Shown here: piece after piece, positions 45,208-56,589 of the stretch
How positions within the stretch are numbered: the stretch's first letter is position 1
How the letters are laid out: every line of letters begins with the position of its first letter
Source of the DNA: Uloborus plumipes
Taxonomy: Eukaryota; Arthropoda; Arachnida; Araneae; Uloboridae
NCBI GenBank assembly: GCA_038373865.1
Contig: JAXGGA010002059.1
Location: 62,001-126,000, forward strand
Direction: 5' to 3'
Length of the DNA stretch: 64,000 nt
Notes under the pieces: generated by a model
What the model was told of the DNA's origin: nothing
What the model saw: the letters and a program-made list of their open reading frames with translations, nothing else
Databases searched by the model: none
Translations under genes and position numbers: made by a program

Positions 45208-45808
45208 ACTTGAGTATATCATGACTACTAAATATTTTGATAAAGTTTTGCTTTCCTTTTTAAAAAAAAAACTTTTAAATACGAAGAACGAATGGTGTGA
45301 CTCTTCCGTTACAATATTATATTTCCCCCTTTCTATATTATTTTTTCTTTCATTTCAAGCATTTTAGGTGGCTTATGTATTTTTCTTAACTTTACTGTGA
45401 TTTTCGTGACAGAAAAGAAGTTGGAAGAAAAATATAAGTATGTCGGCGGCCCTCTATCAAAATCTCGCGTTTCTTTATGTTTTTTTAATATTATTTTTTT
45501 ATCTGAGACTTTCCGTTATTTTCTGTAATGTGCGGTTTTTTTCGCTAAAAATGTGAAACGTCCATTTGGAAGTCGTTAATTATTTAATCTAAAAATAGAC
45601 TCTCCGTTAGTCCGAAATAATATTTTAAGATTTTCTCTGTTTTTTTTTCATTTTTAAGGGAAAAAGTTTATTAGCCTTTTTTTTATTCATTTGACCATTT
45701 TTTTTTCTAAATTTCAACCCTGTGAATTTTTCCTTTTTGAGTTCTTACGTCGCTAAAATGTAGTCATTATTCCGAAAAATTGATAATGAGGTATGTTGCA
45801 TTCTCTCT

Positions 45809-45822
45809 CCCCCCCCCCCCCC
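45809..45822. repeat. C14 homopolymer
   Basis: Longest of several G/C runs in the window (others at 14793, 15233, 16037 and 53424). Confidence 0.95.
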
Positions 45823-46012
45823 TGGTGACTGCACTAAATAGAAACGAAACAATACCTGAATAAAGTTCAAAATATTTTTCCTTTTCCTTTTTCTTAGTTT
45901 TCATCCATTAACACTTAGTTTTCATTTACGAAAGTTTTTCTTAATATGTAATTAGGCAGAGAAAGGAAAATATATATTTTCAATATATATTTTTATTTAT
46001 TTATTGATTTTA

Positions 46013-46077
46013 TTTTATTTTTGAAAATTTTGGGATGAGCTGCAGCCCTGTCAGCCCGCTCTTTGAGTACACCACTG
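46013..46077. mobile_element. Right-end fragment of the CAGTGGCGTA hAT family
   Basis: AGCTGCAGCCCTGTCAGCCC then GAGTACACCACTG matches the right end of 38335-39022. No left end was found, so only a fragment remains. Confidence 0.6.
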
Positions 46078-46209
46078 TACTACTTATTTGTGCATTTCGC
46101 ATAGAAGGACCAAATTGTGAAATTTAGAAAAGTCGTAGTTAATCTACGCGAAATAAATAGATATACTTAAGTTCTCAGCAAAACTACTTGTATTATGGGA
46201 AATTCCACC

Positions 46210-46819
46210 GTAACAGACGTATCATTTGAAGCTTTCACACCATCCAAAGATCCCAAACGCCCTAAATTATTGCTTCATTGCATGCAATTTATGAAGAGCA
46301 TGGGATCTAATCCTATATTATGCAATTAAATGTTGCACTTTATCAAAAACATAGTTTTTACTCCCTAACGGACGTATTTCACAAATGAGAACAGTTTTTG
46401 ACTTTCTAAAAGCCTCAAAAAATTCTGAAACCATGCATGCAAGAAATTTACTTGCAAGTTATTTTAATCGTCAGAGCGTGTCAAAAACAAAAAGCTTCAC
46501 AAGCTTTTAATGAATTAACCCTCTCGGCACCCTGGACCTCATATGAGGCTCCTACTTTTGAACTCAATTTTGGAAGAAGTAAACAATTAAAATGATTTTT
46601 TTTCCGTCAGTGACTCCACCTATTTATGTAGATCACATATGAGGCTCCTAAGTGAAAAAAAATCAGTTTAAGTGTTTACTTCTTCCAAAATTGAGTTCAA
46701 AAGTAGGAGCCTCATATGAGGTCCAGGGTGCCGAGAGGGTTAAAAAAAGAGGGGTAAATTGCCTTTTAAATGAGCACATGTCGTAACAGACGTATCACAA
46801 AAAAGTAACGGACGTATCA
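46210..46819 (+). repeat. GTAACRGACGTATCA repeats, likely transposon end
   Basis: Four direct copies of GTAACRGACGTATCA or a close variant lie at 46210-46224, 46376-46390, 46783-46797 and 46805-46819. They sit beyond the 3' end of the decayed transposase gene at 47105-47925 and may be its subterminal binding sites. The piggyBac-like MITE at 46519-46739 is inserted among them. Confidence 0.55.
46519..46739. mobile_element. piggyBac-like MITE 2, perfect 67-bp TIRs
   Basis: Bounded by TTAA (46515-46518, 46740-46743). Starts CCCTCTCGGCACCCTGG. The left arm 46519-46585 and right arm 46673-46739 are identical in inverse over 67 bases. The 87-bp middle carries a further CACATATGAGGCTCCTA motif like the one in the arms. 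TTAA target and CCC ends mark piggyBac; perfect arms suggest a recent insertion. Confidence 0.92.
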
Positions 46820-47104
46820 ATTCTGAATTATTTAAATTTAAGTAACTTACATTATATTCTAAAACCTTCAGATTATTATTACAACCTACTTTAAGAAAAT
46901 ATAAATAGTGGAACTTCTAAAAATGAATATGTTTAACTGTATGAATTACTTGCAGCTCCTTTCAAATTATGCCGGGTTAAGTTCTGTATTCAAATGGCGG
47001 TAATCATTCAGTGTATAATGAAGGTTTTGGAAGCACAATATTACTATTTCGTTTTTAATGATGTGGTAAAAAAAATAACTTGTACACCAGAAGGATTTGT
47101 ATTA

Positions 47105-47925
47105 CTATTGAAGGCTCCGTATGGATTCTAATTCAGTTTGTATGGTTCCTGATTTTCTAGCTTTATAGTTGAATTTTATCATTTGTTGACTGTTCGACAT
47201 AACAGAATATTTCATGCAATACTTCCCTTCATTCTTATTGCAATGTACTAAATGAGTTGAAGTTATTTGCATGGATTCCACTCTATCTTCATTCAAGTTT
47301 ATCCACTGTTGCGGGAGCTTACTTTTTGAAATAAAGATGACTGCTATCTTCTTGCATGCAGTGTTTGACTATTCAACAATATTTTTGACGTTATTTACGA
47401 TACGATTACATGTTTTTTTCAACGAAAGCAAGGTGCTTTAGCTAACCATACCAATTCCGTTCAATGATGGTTCTTTGCGGTAGAAGTGGAAAAGACAGTT
47501 GGATACAAATACACAAAATCTTTATAGACCTTATGAAAAAAATATATGTATTTATCATGCTGCTTGTAAAGTGAACATATCGCATTTGATTTCATTATAT
47601 TTTGTTGCAATGGTGACTGTAAAACTAGGAACCTGATCATTTGTCCAATGGGCACTTTACACCTCCTCGTAGTATGCAATAATAAAATTTTCTGAAAACT
47701 TAGTTTGAACCAAAGCTCTATAGTGCTCGTAGAATCCTTCTTAAATTGATCTTTTAACTTCTTTTTTAGGACATTACTGATGCCATCTAACACTATGTGC
47801 CTTTATACATTATTTTTCTAAAGTGAATGTTTTCTCAATCTCTTCATAAAACTCACGCTTAAAAGTTAGAGAATGAGCACACGTAGAACAATTGTTATTT
47901 ATACGTTCATCTTTACAACGCCTCG
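47105..47925 (-). pseudogene. Decayed DDE-type transposase-like gene
   Basis: Minus-strand translation, with frame changes and stops, gives blocks in order. A Cys-rich NNCSTCAHSLTFKREFYEE (about 47865-47915) is followed by KFSENFIIAYYEE (47661-47705), SAHWTNDQVPSFTV (47614-47655), a HDKYIYFF block (47533-47566), a degraded HGKG-DGIG block (47450-47490) and KIAVIFISKSK (47325-47360). I recognise this as a widespread, usually uncharacterised arthropod transposase-like family with a DFSENFxxxxQDEIQSAHW motif and an HFFATSHGKGPVDGIGG motif. The SDGxxSQFKN segment expected between the last blocks is deleted. Not functional. Confidence 0.68.
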
Positions 47926-47929
47926 TGGT

Positions 47930-49145
47930 TTCTCGGAAAATGCTATTTTAACAGATTGCAAATCTATTGAAACAAGGTCTGCAATTTCATGTATCTGACA
48001 CACAGTGCGAAGCAAAAGTTTAAACACAATGCAAATATATGAATAAAAAGAAAACTATTCAGCGAAATGCTTTCAAATTTCTACTATAGGTAGACAATAT
48101 AGTCCCAAATACGAGTCTCTGGAGTTTTAAAAAAATATAACCGAAACAAAAATATGAAATTAAAAGACATATTTTTTTGCTGTCGCAAAAGTTTAAATAA
48201 AAAGTTAGATTTTACGCAATTATCTCTTGAAACGTAATTGATAGAGAAAAGGCGGAACTTTTTTCTTCAACTATAAAGTACAGAGATTGCTCAATGAATA
48301 ATCAAAATACCAAAATCTCTGCAATTCTCGTGTAAAGACAATGAGAAAGTTTGAAAGTCGAAATTTGAAAATGAACGCACTTAGCTAATTTTTAGTCTTT
48401 TAAATCGGCCCTAGTATGGTAGTACATTGTCTTTTACTTCGTGGAGAGCAAATTCAGACATGAGTATCGATTAAAAAGGCCAAGAAAAATTACATTTCTT
48501 ATGGGTGAAGGAATTGAAAAAAATGGCTCCAATTGGCAATTCACTACTTAATCATACAAAACTTCACGTTAGACAAAAAAAAAAAAAAAAAGAAAAGAAA
48601 AAAAAAAAAAAAAAAACAGAACGTGACAGCATAAGTAAATGAACAACTGAATCGGGATGCATCAGAAAAATAAAAAATTGTGCTTGAGCCTCTTCAGAAA
48701 TAGTTTCCAAAGCTAAGCCATATTTTAATGGGAAAAGCAGCACATGTATCATCGTGACTAAAAATTGAATGTTACTTTCTCTAATGAAAATTATTAAAAT
48801 TTGGATGGCTTAGATGGATTATAATTCTATTAGCGTAACTTGAGAAAAGATCCGATGAGCATATGCTGTGCTGCTTTTACCATTAAACTATGGCTTACTT
48901 GGGACACTGTTAGCACTTAGAAGCCAAACTTACAAGCACTTACTTCAAGATTTTAATATAAACTATTCTTTTTAATGATTTTGTTGGTTTCACGACTCAA
49001 TTCAGCAGCAATGAGTTGTGAATGTAATCAGTCGGCGGTTTTCCAAAGCACAGAGCAAATATTCGTCATTACTGTAGTCAGTGAAGGGAAAAGAGATCAA
49101 AGCAACGACTTGGGCAGCTGGACAAAATAAAACTTGCTTTTCAAA
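47930..49145. other. Upstream remains of the transposon, A-rich tract
   Basis: A minus-strand stretch at about 47930-48010 may continue the transposase N-terminal part but is too degraded to read. A long A-rich tract lies at 48575-48616. No matching transposon end was found. Confidence 0.35.
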
Positions 49146-49149
49146 CCTT

Positions 49150-49410
49150 TGTAGCATGAAGCAGTGAGTAACTGCCTCTAAGCAAGGGCTAAGGCAGGAA
49201 CATGCAATACACCGCCAACTCGGTTATTTCGATCCATGGACTGCAGTTTCGTGCCTAAACGAAAAGTGTTTACGAAAGTAATCGAGTTGGAGGCAAAACT
49301 TTTTGCCTCTAACTCGGTTACTTTCGTATTCCATGCTGATGAGTGCATAATAAGCACGAAACTGCAGTCCATGGATCGAAATAACCGAGTTAGTGGTGTA
49401 TTACATCTTT
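49150..49410. repeat. Foldback repeat, family G
   Basis: Arms 49205-49298 and 49300-49408 pair. Outer blocks are AATACACCGCCAACTCGGTTA / TAACCGAGTTAGTGGTGTATT and include TCCATGGACTGCAGTTTCGTG and its inverse. Inner blocks are ACGAAAGTAATCGAGTTGGAG and GTTACTTTCGT. The outer GCAAGGGCTAAGGC segment (49182) matches the 9-kb copy tail. Both-strand frames here are symmetry artefacts. Confidence 0.8.
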
Positions 49411-49749
49411 ATAGCATGGATTGAAAACTTTATAAGCAGAATTCTCACGCTGTTTTTCGTTTTCGTAAGAGGTTTGCAGGAGAAAACAAACAATAGTTAC
49501 GACTTATGTATTTTTTAAGCAACTTTTCATCGGTAAAAGAACTCTGTCGAGTTTCAACGAAAAAAATACTGAGATAATGTCGTTTTCACCACGAAATTCA
49601 AGCTCCAGTTAAGAATCCTAAGAAACTAGTCGATTGAAAAAAAAAGGGGAAGCTGAATTCTGAATTGTTTGTTCTCAAAATTCCTTCGATTCTCCTGTTA
49701 TCGATGATATTGTTTGAATGGTTTGTCCTACTTACCAAAATAGCACCCC

Positions 49750-50035
49750 AAGGGATTTTGTGTGCTGTGGCATCTTGACATTAACCCGCCAGCCAGAATC
49801 TTGAGCATGCGCACGAAATACTTGACCTTCCACGGGGGGTCATGGTTCACGGAATGTGAACTTTCTGATTGGAGGGTTTTGGGAGGACGTCCTCTGAAAC
49901 CTAACTACAGGGGGGCCTGGGGGCTCCCACTCGCTGGCCTACACAAACATAATGAGCATAATTACTTCGAAGAAGAATGGAGCCTTTTTAGCCAACTTTA
50001 TAGACAAGGTAGGCAATGTTTTTCTTCATAATAAG
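49750..50035. other. GC-rich patch, unassigned
   Basis: GC-rich block with a TGAGCATGCGCA (NRF1-like) site at 49803 and an 89-codon frame without ATG. The sequence CAAGGTAGGC near 50008 could be a splice donor. No family recognised. Confidence 0.2.
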
Positions 50036-50467
50036 TGCCATCTTATTCATTAAGGGGTATATATTTTTTAATTTAGTATTAATCATGAGACTTAGATTTA
50101 GATAATGTGTTATTTTGGAGCAATTATACGGGGGGAAAATATCTCCAATAAGAAGATATAGCAATTATAAGGAAAATGGAAAAATATCTCCAATTGGATT
50201 CACGTCTACTAATTTCAACTACATAAAATTTCCCTTCACCTCAACTCATTGTAGCGTTTCAAGTCACTGTCGTACTTAATGTAATTCATTTTTTTTTTAA
50301 GTTTCTTCATCCTTTTTATCAATGTTGCAACAAAAACACTTTTTATTACTAATATTGTTGAAAGAATAATTAGTAGTAGTTTTAGTAATATATTATCGTT
50401 ATTTTCAGTTTAAGTGCCGCTATTGACTTGCTCTTTTGTTACCACTAGCATATCTTTACAAAGCTAA

Positions 50468-50545
50468 TGAAGAGCGATTCCCAACCGGTGGTCCGGCGGA
50501 CTGGACCCGGTCCGCAGTGAAAAATTGACCGGTCAACAGATATTT
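50468..50545 (+). mobile_element. Single end of a hAT-like element
   Basis: GATTCCCAACCGGTGGTCCG followed by a palindromic ACCGGTGG...CCGGT region resembles Charlie/hAT-type ends. No partner end was found in the next kilobases. Confidence 0.4.
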
Positions 50546-52179
50546 TTGCTTGTCCACGTTAAAAAAAAAAGAAAAAAGTAAAACCTTACTCTCTAAAAAA
50601 GGAGGAGGGGAGTATGGAAAACCAGAATAACATTAATATTCAATAAAATATTTTTACACGAGTCTTGCGATAAATTTTTGAAAAATTCTGTGATTTTTCA
50701 CTAATATTTATTTTTAATGTTTAACATTATACTACTTACATATTTTAACTTAAAAAAATGTGAGTGAAATAGTTCAAAGTAAAGTTTTAAATATATTTAC
50801 ACCTGGATTTATTATTAATTATGATTTTAAATTTTTTAGCGTATCGTTTATGAATATATTTTGAATTGGTTGATAACACTTTGTGGATAAATTGAAAATG
50901 ATTACTGATGATATATATTATATATAGCATACAGACTAATAAGGCATATATTTATTTGCTATTCTTAACAATTGATTACGCGTCTTTCATAATTACGAAA
51001 AAAAAAAAAAAAAAACCACTTTTTGCAATGTAGTGCGAAGTAACTACTCAAGACACAACTATGAGCTTTTTTTGTGGATCTTTTTTACGAATCTTCATCA
51101 GATGAATGGAAAAATAAATACTAAACAGTTTTTAATGAAATAAATGGATGTTTTTTTCTTTTCTTCATCAAACATGTTACTGTTACAATTGCAACATTTT
51201 TGAGTAACTCCTGTAGAGAAAAAAGCTGGTGATGTTTCATGGCTGAAATATTTTCCTGTCTAATATTTTAAAAACTTTTAAGTATTCTTTCAATTAGAAA
51301 CTAAGCTGCACATGCAGTTTAATTTCTGATTGAAAAAGATAGAAAAAAATGCAGCATAGTTAAATTTGTGAAACGGAACTCAGCTTACCTTCAAAACATA
51401 TCATTTTTTAATGCTTATGTTCAAAATATGAATTTGGAAAAAAAAAAAAAATAATAATAAGTTTTCAAATTGGATTACCTACATATACTTCAACGCATCA
51501 GGATAATGTAAACCATTTTTCATGAAATGCTCTTCAATTAAGATCTATTTCAAAAAACACACAAATAAAATCTCATATTTTAGTTATAGAGCATTATGTA
51601 ATACAAAAATCTAGTAAAACAGAGCATTACAAAAAAATATAAATCGATAAAAAAAATACATGGTTACTAACGTATGTTTTTATTTATTTATATTTCAATT
51701 CCGTTGAATTTAACAGAGACTATTTGTTACAAGGCACAAAAGTCGTTATCCGCCCTCCCATTCTATTTTATATCATTCATTTTAAAATTCTATACTTAAT
51801 GCATTTTCAGACTCAGCCAAAAAAATTCTCTTTTTTTTTTCCTCAGCATGCATTGCTATCACGATCATACAGTCTAATTTTCCTGAACCTCTTGTCTAGC
51901 CATGTAGCCAATACTAACAGCAATTATTGCAATGATAATAATACCTTCCACAAGCATATACCTGTGCTCAATCATACATGTGTCAAGCCTCTTTGAAACT
52001 TACTCCCTGTCTACCACCCCGACGTAATTCAAGAAACAGGAACAACTGATGACGTTTACTGCATATTTCTAGACTCTCTATCAGGCATATTCATTACACG
52101 AATAAACTGTATTCTGTAAAAGAGGAACTCTACCTAGTCGTGTACAATATCATCTATTAAAATTCACGTGCCTCCGTCC
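50546..52179. other. AT-rich stretch, nothing recognised
   Basis: Poly-A and poly-T runs, no coding signal. A 90-codon plus frame at 51724-51996 lacks motifs. Confidence 0.45.
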
Positions 52180-52925
52180 TAACTAGCGTTACAAACGATT
52201 TGAGCTACGCGTTTTAAAGAAAAGTAAATCTATCAAATTTGTAGCCTGCGTGACAAATTGACTAAAAGATTAGCTATCACGGAAAATTGATAACCCGAGC
52301 TTGATCACAATTTCTCGTAATCGAATCGAAAACCGTCAATGCGGTAAAAACAGTCTTTTTTAAAATGAATAATGCTCTAGACATCATTGCTCAACAAATT
52401 GGTTGCAGTCTTGCAGATTCATCATAGTCACTTACGCTTCGGACGTAACTGGTCTTAGATTTATGAGAACGTCTAATAAAAGCCGAGAAAGTGTAATTAT
52501 TAAATTCTTCAAGCCACATTACGAGCGTTTTATTGAATGAGACAATGGCTCGATTCATGCTTAAACAAATGTTTGCTGCCGCTTGCGTTGAAAAAGAACT
52601 TGGTCTTCGACTTATCGTTGCTGACGTTTGATGAATGAAGCACCAAGCATGGGGAAATGCTTTGTGCAATCGATATGTGTCTTTCAGAGCACTCTTTTAA
52701 GCCTTGACTTGACCAATTAGATTCTATGGGTAAATCAAGTTTTTGTCACTAACATTTCTGGAGCCATTTTCATTTTAACGTTTTCAGTTGCTGCACGTTC
52801 AGATCTGTGGTCCTTCATGTGGAGGAAGTGGGCGGTGTGTCGTACAATAGTGACTGTTCTCAAATGTTTGACAGGTCTGTATGTCAGGCTAATGAAGATA
52901 CATTGGAAGAAGTTAGTCATAATTT
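52180..52925. promoter_or_regulatory. Candidate regulatory island 7
   Basis: Long block of complex sequence without repeat matches. It includes TTGATAACCCGAGCTTGATC, CACTTACGCTTCGGACGTAAC, AGTGTAATTATTAAATTC, CGAGCGTTTTATTGAATGAG and TGTTTGACAGGTCTGTATGTC. Minus-strand frames of 92 and 61 codons have no recognised motif. A regulatory element is more likely than exons, but both are open. Confidence 0.3.
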
Positions 52926-54178
52926 GTTATTTTGAGTTTGACACATTAAGATGGAGGAGATAGTAGCCTCATTCAATGCAATAGCATTTTTAATCAAATT
53001 CTCAACGTTTAATTTTATTTTATCCCAAATTTCCATTTATCTTGTGATTGTCTTATAACAAGTGCTTTTAAGATTCAGCCAAACATGCGATTATTTTAAT
53101 AAATATCGGACATTCTGACATTGAGCAAAAGGACTGTTTTCATTATTGCATTCATATAAATCAAGAGGAATGTTTAAGAAAAAATAAAATTGCATTTTCT
53201 GTAATTAAATGAACACTGGAAGATATCGCTCACCAGTGACAATAGTGGCCATTAAATAAATAAATAAATAAATAAAAAAGTTTTGGCTATAATCAAACCC
53301 TTACGCAATACTACTTTTAGATGATTTATTCTTAGTTATTGCAATATGGGCAAAACTTTTATGATACTTCAAACCATCGCAACTGGTCACAAATCTCAAA
53401 TAAATAAGATTATTCCATACATTCCCCCCCCCCCCAGAAATTAATAGTATTTGAAAACAGTGGGACAGAAAACGGAATAAGGATGAACAGCATTTGTAAG
53501 AAAAAAGATGTAACTTTACTTTAAAAAATAAAAAAATAAATATTAAAACGTTGATCATAAAAGCAAAATTTATTTAATGTTTTTTAAACACATATCTTTA
53601 ATTTTATGTAAATTTAATTTAGAGAGCCTAAGATTAGTCATATTCATTAAATATCTTTTGCATTTGTTTATGCTAATGTCAATTGTGTTCGTCATCAATG
53701 TTTTATTAAGGGGAGAGGGGGCACATGTAAACATAGGGCACATGTGAACAAATGATATTTTACCCAGTTAAAATGAAGAGAAAAATCTGAGAAAAAAGAA
53801 AATGAAGCAGATGGTAGCACGAGTACTATAGCCTGCCTCAAATTTCAAAGATCTGAACCATTTTGTTTTTTAGTTATAATAAGATCTTCTGTTTTGGGAG
53901 GTATCAGTAAGCTTAATTCATCTTAAAGTGGGATTAATAAGGTAAGTTTTTATACGCTATTTTTCTTCAAAAAATTGAAAAATATATAGTTTTTTATCAA
54001 ATTAGGCCTAATTTGAGATAAGGGGAACATGTGTGCCTCATAATGATATTTAGTTATTTCAATTTCAAAACTTGTTGAATTTTTTTCATATTAAATAGTC
54101 TAATTAAGAAATATTGAATAATTAAATGTTTTAATATTTAATTAAAATCAGAAAGAGTTGCAAAGAAAAGAAAGTTAA

Positions 54179-55280
54179 GGGTCATTTTCAAAATTTGCTT
54201 ACATTTGCTGTCCGGAGGTTGAAAAGACGATTTTGAAGCATAACTTGGATTTTAAATTCAATGCGAACAATTTTTTTCTACAAGAAATACCCCCAAAAAA
54301 ATTCTATCACTCAAAAAATTGTTGAAATTTGTTTATTTATTTTTATATAAGTCTTTAAAAATGAGAATCAAGGCAAAAACGCTTGTCCATTTCCAATTTT
54401 CGCAAGTTCAACTATTTTTTTATATATATTTAATCGTATAAAAAAGTATATACAACAAATTATTTTTATATATTGACTATTAGTGTATGATATTCATAAT
54501 AAATATTGATAATAGTAATTTTTTTTCATTGAGAAATGTATGAATATATTTTGTCCGGCAGTTCTTGTCAAGTCCGTTACCCTAAGATTATTTTAGCTAA
54601 AACATGTATTTATTGCAGTCAAAAGATTTTAACACGTAATGAGTTAACTGAACAAACTAGTTACGTAACTATTTCGTACCATTTTGTTTTCCTGAGTCGA
54701 GAAGTATTGTTGTGGCATTTCACACAAGATTTCTTCCAGGAGCGTATTTTTATTCTTTGTCAAGTCTGTTACCAAATATTTTAGTATTAATTTTTACTTT
54801 TTCTCAACTTTTACCTCAAAATATTGTTTAATACAACTCTAAGAAAATGAATCTTGTTGCTTAAATTTTTAAATTCGACAACCTAGCCATAATTTGACAT
54901 TTTGGTTGAAATGTCAAGTCCGTTACTGGTCAAATCCGTTACCATACAGTTTTTGATCAATATTTTAATAATCAGAAACATCGTTTTAAGCTTCAGGGAC
55001 GCAAATAATTTCAAATGAAGTTGATTCTAGGCGCTATGATATAGTTTAAAAGTAAGATTTCATATTGGTTTTGTATGGTAACGGACGACAATTTTCCTTG
55101 CAACTTGAAGTTTTACAACAGCATTTGAATACTTAATTATGCATCAAAGTGTACAACCAATTACTTTTTCACACACCCAAAATACGTGACAAAACATCTG
55201 TTAGTGATTCTAAAAGAAAATAGCAAGTTAAAAAAATTACTTAAAAATTCTGAAATGTAAGCATATGGTGAAAATGACCC
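54179..55280. mobile_element. TTAA-flanked element nested in the pogo-like element
   Basis: The left end is GGGTCATTTTCAAAATTTGC then TTACATTT, and the right end is the inverse, GTAAGCATATGGTGAAAATG then ACCC. TTAA is at 54175-54178 and 55281-55284. Inside, GTCAARTCYGTTACC occurs directly at 54567, 54759, 54913 and 54929, and inverted (GGTAACGGAC) at 55077. It separates two pieces of coding sequence. Confidence 0.7.
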
Positions 55281-55282
55281 TT

Positions 55283-55630
55283 AAATTTGCTAAACTGTTG
55301 AAAAAGGAACAGTCAAAAGTTGTAGTAAGTGACAATGAGTCCGACATTAGTTTTGAAGACCGAAGCTATTAAGAAATTTGTGCTGAAGTCAACCTTGTAC
55401 CAAAAAATTTAGCTGGGAATGACTTTGTCTTCGTAGAATTCACTACAAAAAAGATAAAAATTCACTATGCTGGCCTGGCCGTATTGAGAAAATGAAGAGT
55501 GATGAAGCATATGTGTGTGAAGTTTATGAAGAAGCAGAAAAATGAAACTTTTATGTTTCCAAAAATAGATGATACACCGATGGTAAAAACTGATGATATT
55601 CTGTTAAAATTACCACTACCTACAGTTTTA
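55283..55630 (+). pseudogene. C-terminal tail of a transposase-like protein, decayed
   Basis: The plus-strand reading begins KFAKLLKKEQSKVVVSDNES, then NDFVFVEFTTKKIKIHYAGL, then a shifted tail ending in a TDDILLKLPLP-like stretch. This order (basic segment, acidic segment, DFVxVxF...KKxxxHYxG, FxFPxxDD, DIxxxLPxP) is the familiar C-terminal tail of arthropod DDE transposase-like proteins. Internal stops and frameshifts are present. A basic KSERVAKKRK stretch at 54148-54174, on the other side of the insertion, is probably the preceding part. Confidence 0.6.
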
Positions 55631-56589
55631 GATGGCGCATGTTGAGCTGCATCTTATGTTTCTTTTCTGCAAAAATTGAATACTTCAATATTCTTTGAAT
55701 TGAGTTAATCATGTCGAATGCATGCCTTGATATTTTCATTTGTAAGTGTTTGTTAAGGTGCATTAAACAGTATACTTAAAAATGTGCTTAGGTGTATTTT
55801 ATACCATTTATGTATCCGTGTTTACTTGTTCCCCAGGTGTGTTTACAACTGCCCCTCCACTGGGGCATAGATGTGAGCAAAATTTAGCACATTTTAGACT
55901 TATTTTTTTGGCTGGAATTCACTGCTGAAGAAGAGATGCATGAAATATTAGCAAATGTATGATTTATCATGTATAGCACTTGTTTATTTTATATCTCAAA
56001 TTAATAATGAAAAATTTACAAAAATGACATTTTTGTTCACATCTGCCCCCTCTCTGCTACCCGGGCTTTGGGTACGCAACAAAATTCACTTACCCACTAG
56101 GTATTTTCTTATAGCTTTTTCTACAGTGAGGCACATTTCCAAGCTTCGTCGATATGTTCCTAAAGTTGGGAATTACATGCTTGATTGAGGCAGAATTTGG
56201 TGTGTAACTTAGGTTAGGCAAAAAAAAAAAAAAGAATAAGAACCCTTCACGTCTAATTTTCCAAACTTCTGAGTGTTTCTGCTAATTAAAATCCGTCCAT
56301 TTTAGGGCCTCTTCTGATAAATATGTTACCTTTGTAAAAAACCTACTATCAAGAAATAGCTTTCACAGGCCTTAAACATGCTTATCAGAGTAAATATAAC
56401 ACCATTTAAAAGCTCCCATTAGAATGAGACAAATATTTTTAAAGAAGTATACTGATGGTTTATTTCAACGTAACTTACGTTTTTACCTATTCAATGAACA
56501 TATTTCAGCGTCCAAATAATAAGACAAGTATTAGATACACGACAAAAACAAAGACGATGTTGAGACAAAATATAATTTAGGAATATCAT

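Larger units (their letters stand above)
53709..56057. mobile_element. TA-flanked pogo-like element with transposase remains
   Basis: The left end is GGGGAGAGGGGGCACATG with a second CACATGTGAACAAATG inside. The right end is TTGTTCACATCTGCCCCCTC. TA lies at 53707-53708 and 56058-56059. It holds the tail of a transposase-like gene, split by a TTAA-flanked insertion (54179-55280). About 1.25 kb is host element sequence. Superfamily is an inference from ends and target. Confidence 0.65.

Noticed and set aside
49762..50031. 89-codon frame in a GC-rich patch with a donor-like site
   Set aside because: No ATG, no acceptor found and no recognisable domain; kept only as an unassigned patch.
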